Part shown: positions 13,011 through 13,083 of the stretch, one piece after another
Layout: the number at the start of each line of letters is the position of its first letter
How positions within the stretch are numbered: the stretch's first letter is position 1
Origin: Spirochaetaceae bacterium
Lineage (GTDB): Bacteria; Spirochaetota; Spirochaetia; Treponematales; Breznakiellaceae
NCBI GenBank assembly: GCA_031290855.1
Contig: JAISLM010000067.1
Coordinates: 1-13,083, forward strand
DNA length: 13,083 nt
Direction: 5' to 3'
Position numbers and translations under genes: made by a program
The notes under the pieces: model-generated
What the model was told of the DNA's origin: nothing
Seen by the model: the letters and a program-made list of their open reading frames with translations, nothing else
The model's database searches: none

Positions 13011-13040
13011 GCTGTTCCAAAACTTCAGTTTTGGAACAGC
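13011..13040. repeat. Perfect 14-bp hairpin
   Basis: GCTGTTCCAAAACT at 13011-13024 pairs perfectly with AGTTTTGGAACAGC at 13027-13040 around a 2-base TC centre. It lies in non-coding DNA upstream of the transglutaminase promoter and next to the dispersed repeat. AACCTTTAAAAAA follows, without a T-run, so it is not a clear plus-strand terminator. It resembles a REP/MITE-like element. Confidence 0.6.
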
Positions 13041-13044
13041 AACC

Positions 13045-13083
13045 TTTAAAAAACGCAGTTTTGCAAGGCTTTAGCCTGAAAAA
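13045..13083 (-). repeat. Dispersed repeat, copy 2 (truncated by window end)
   Basis: This is the reverse-complement copy of the element at 7435-7473, with 26 bases matching at 24 positions. In this copy the core is a perfect AGGCT-TT-AGCCT hairpin (13066-13077), while copy 1 has one changed base there. The repeat reaches the window edge, so its full length is unknown. Confidence 0.65.

Noticed and set aside
1..13083. CRISPR array, prophage or replication origin
   Set aside because: No regularly spaced repeats, phage structural genes, or DnaA-box clusters were seen on either strand.

Overview
The window looks like a chromosomal stretch from a Gram-negative bacterium, most likely a host-associated spirochaete of the Treponema type. 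This is inferred from protein style: a very short periplasmic adaptor like BesA of Borrelia, a P-II-like partner of an RND pump, many decayed insertion sequences and dispersed palindromic repeats. No rRNA or complete tRNA anchors the taxonomy. Every gene that looks intact is on the minus strand; the plus strand carries only transposase remains.

Layout. Positions 1-1390 are a mobile-element graveyard: the C-terminal end of an IS4-family transposase (plus), a frame-broken IS1-family InsA relic (minus), and the C-terminal end of another DDE transposase (minus). Several perfect palindromes lie between them. Positions 1412-8774 hold the main unit, read right to left: a regulator with two TetR halves, a TolC-type outer-membrane factor, a lipoprotein membrane-fusion adaptor, an RND (HAE1-type) inner-membrane pump and a small P-II-like protein. 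The last four are overlapping or separated by fewer than 10 bases, so they form an operon. The TetR gene lies 112 bases upstream of tolC on the same strand and has its own sigma70-like promoter.

Positions 8898-10343 encode a TrkA-type potassium-uptake regulator with two RCK modules. Its only well-placed start is ACG, behind a perfect AAGGAGG. Positions 10523-10880 are an ISAs1-family transposase relic. Positions 11027-12796 encode a secreted protein with beta-rich N-terminal domains and a C-terminal transglutaminase-like domain with an intact Cys-His-Asp triad. It sits behind a consensus-like promoter (TTGACA, 17 bases, CATTAT) overlapped by a perfect inverted repeat. The right edge (12990-13083) carries a 14-bp perfect hairpin and a repeat that recurs inverted in the tetR-tolC gap.

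How the genes work together. The TetR-like protein probably controls a tripartite efflux pump spanning both membranes. The unusual part is the P-II-like gene translationally linked to the pump gene, which suggests that the pump's activity or expression responds to a small cytoplasmic signal. TrkA and the transglutaminase protein look functionally separate. No trkH/trkG/ktrB gene for the potassium channel subunit is present here.
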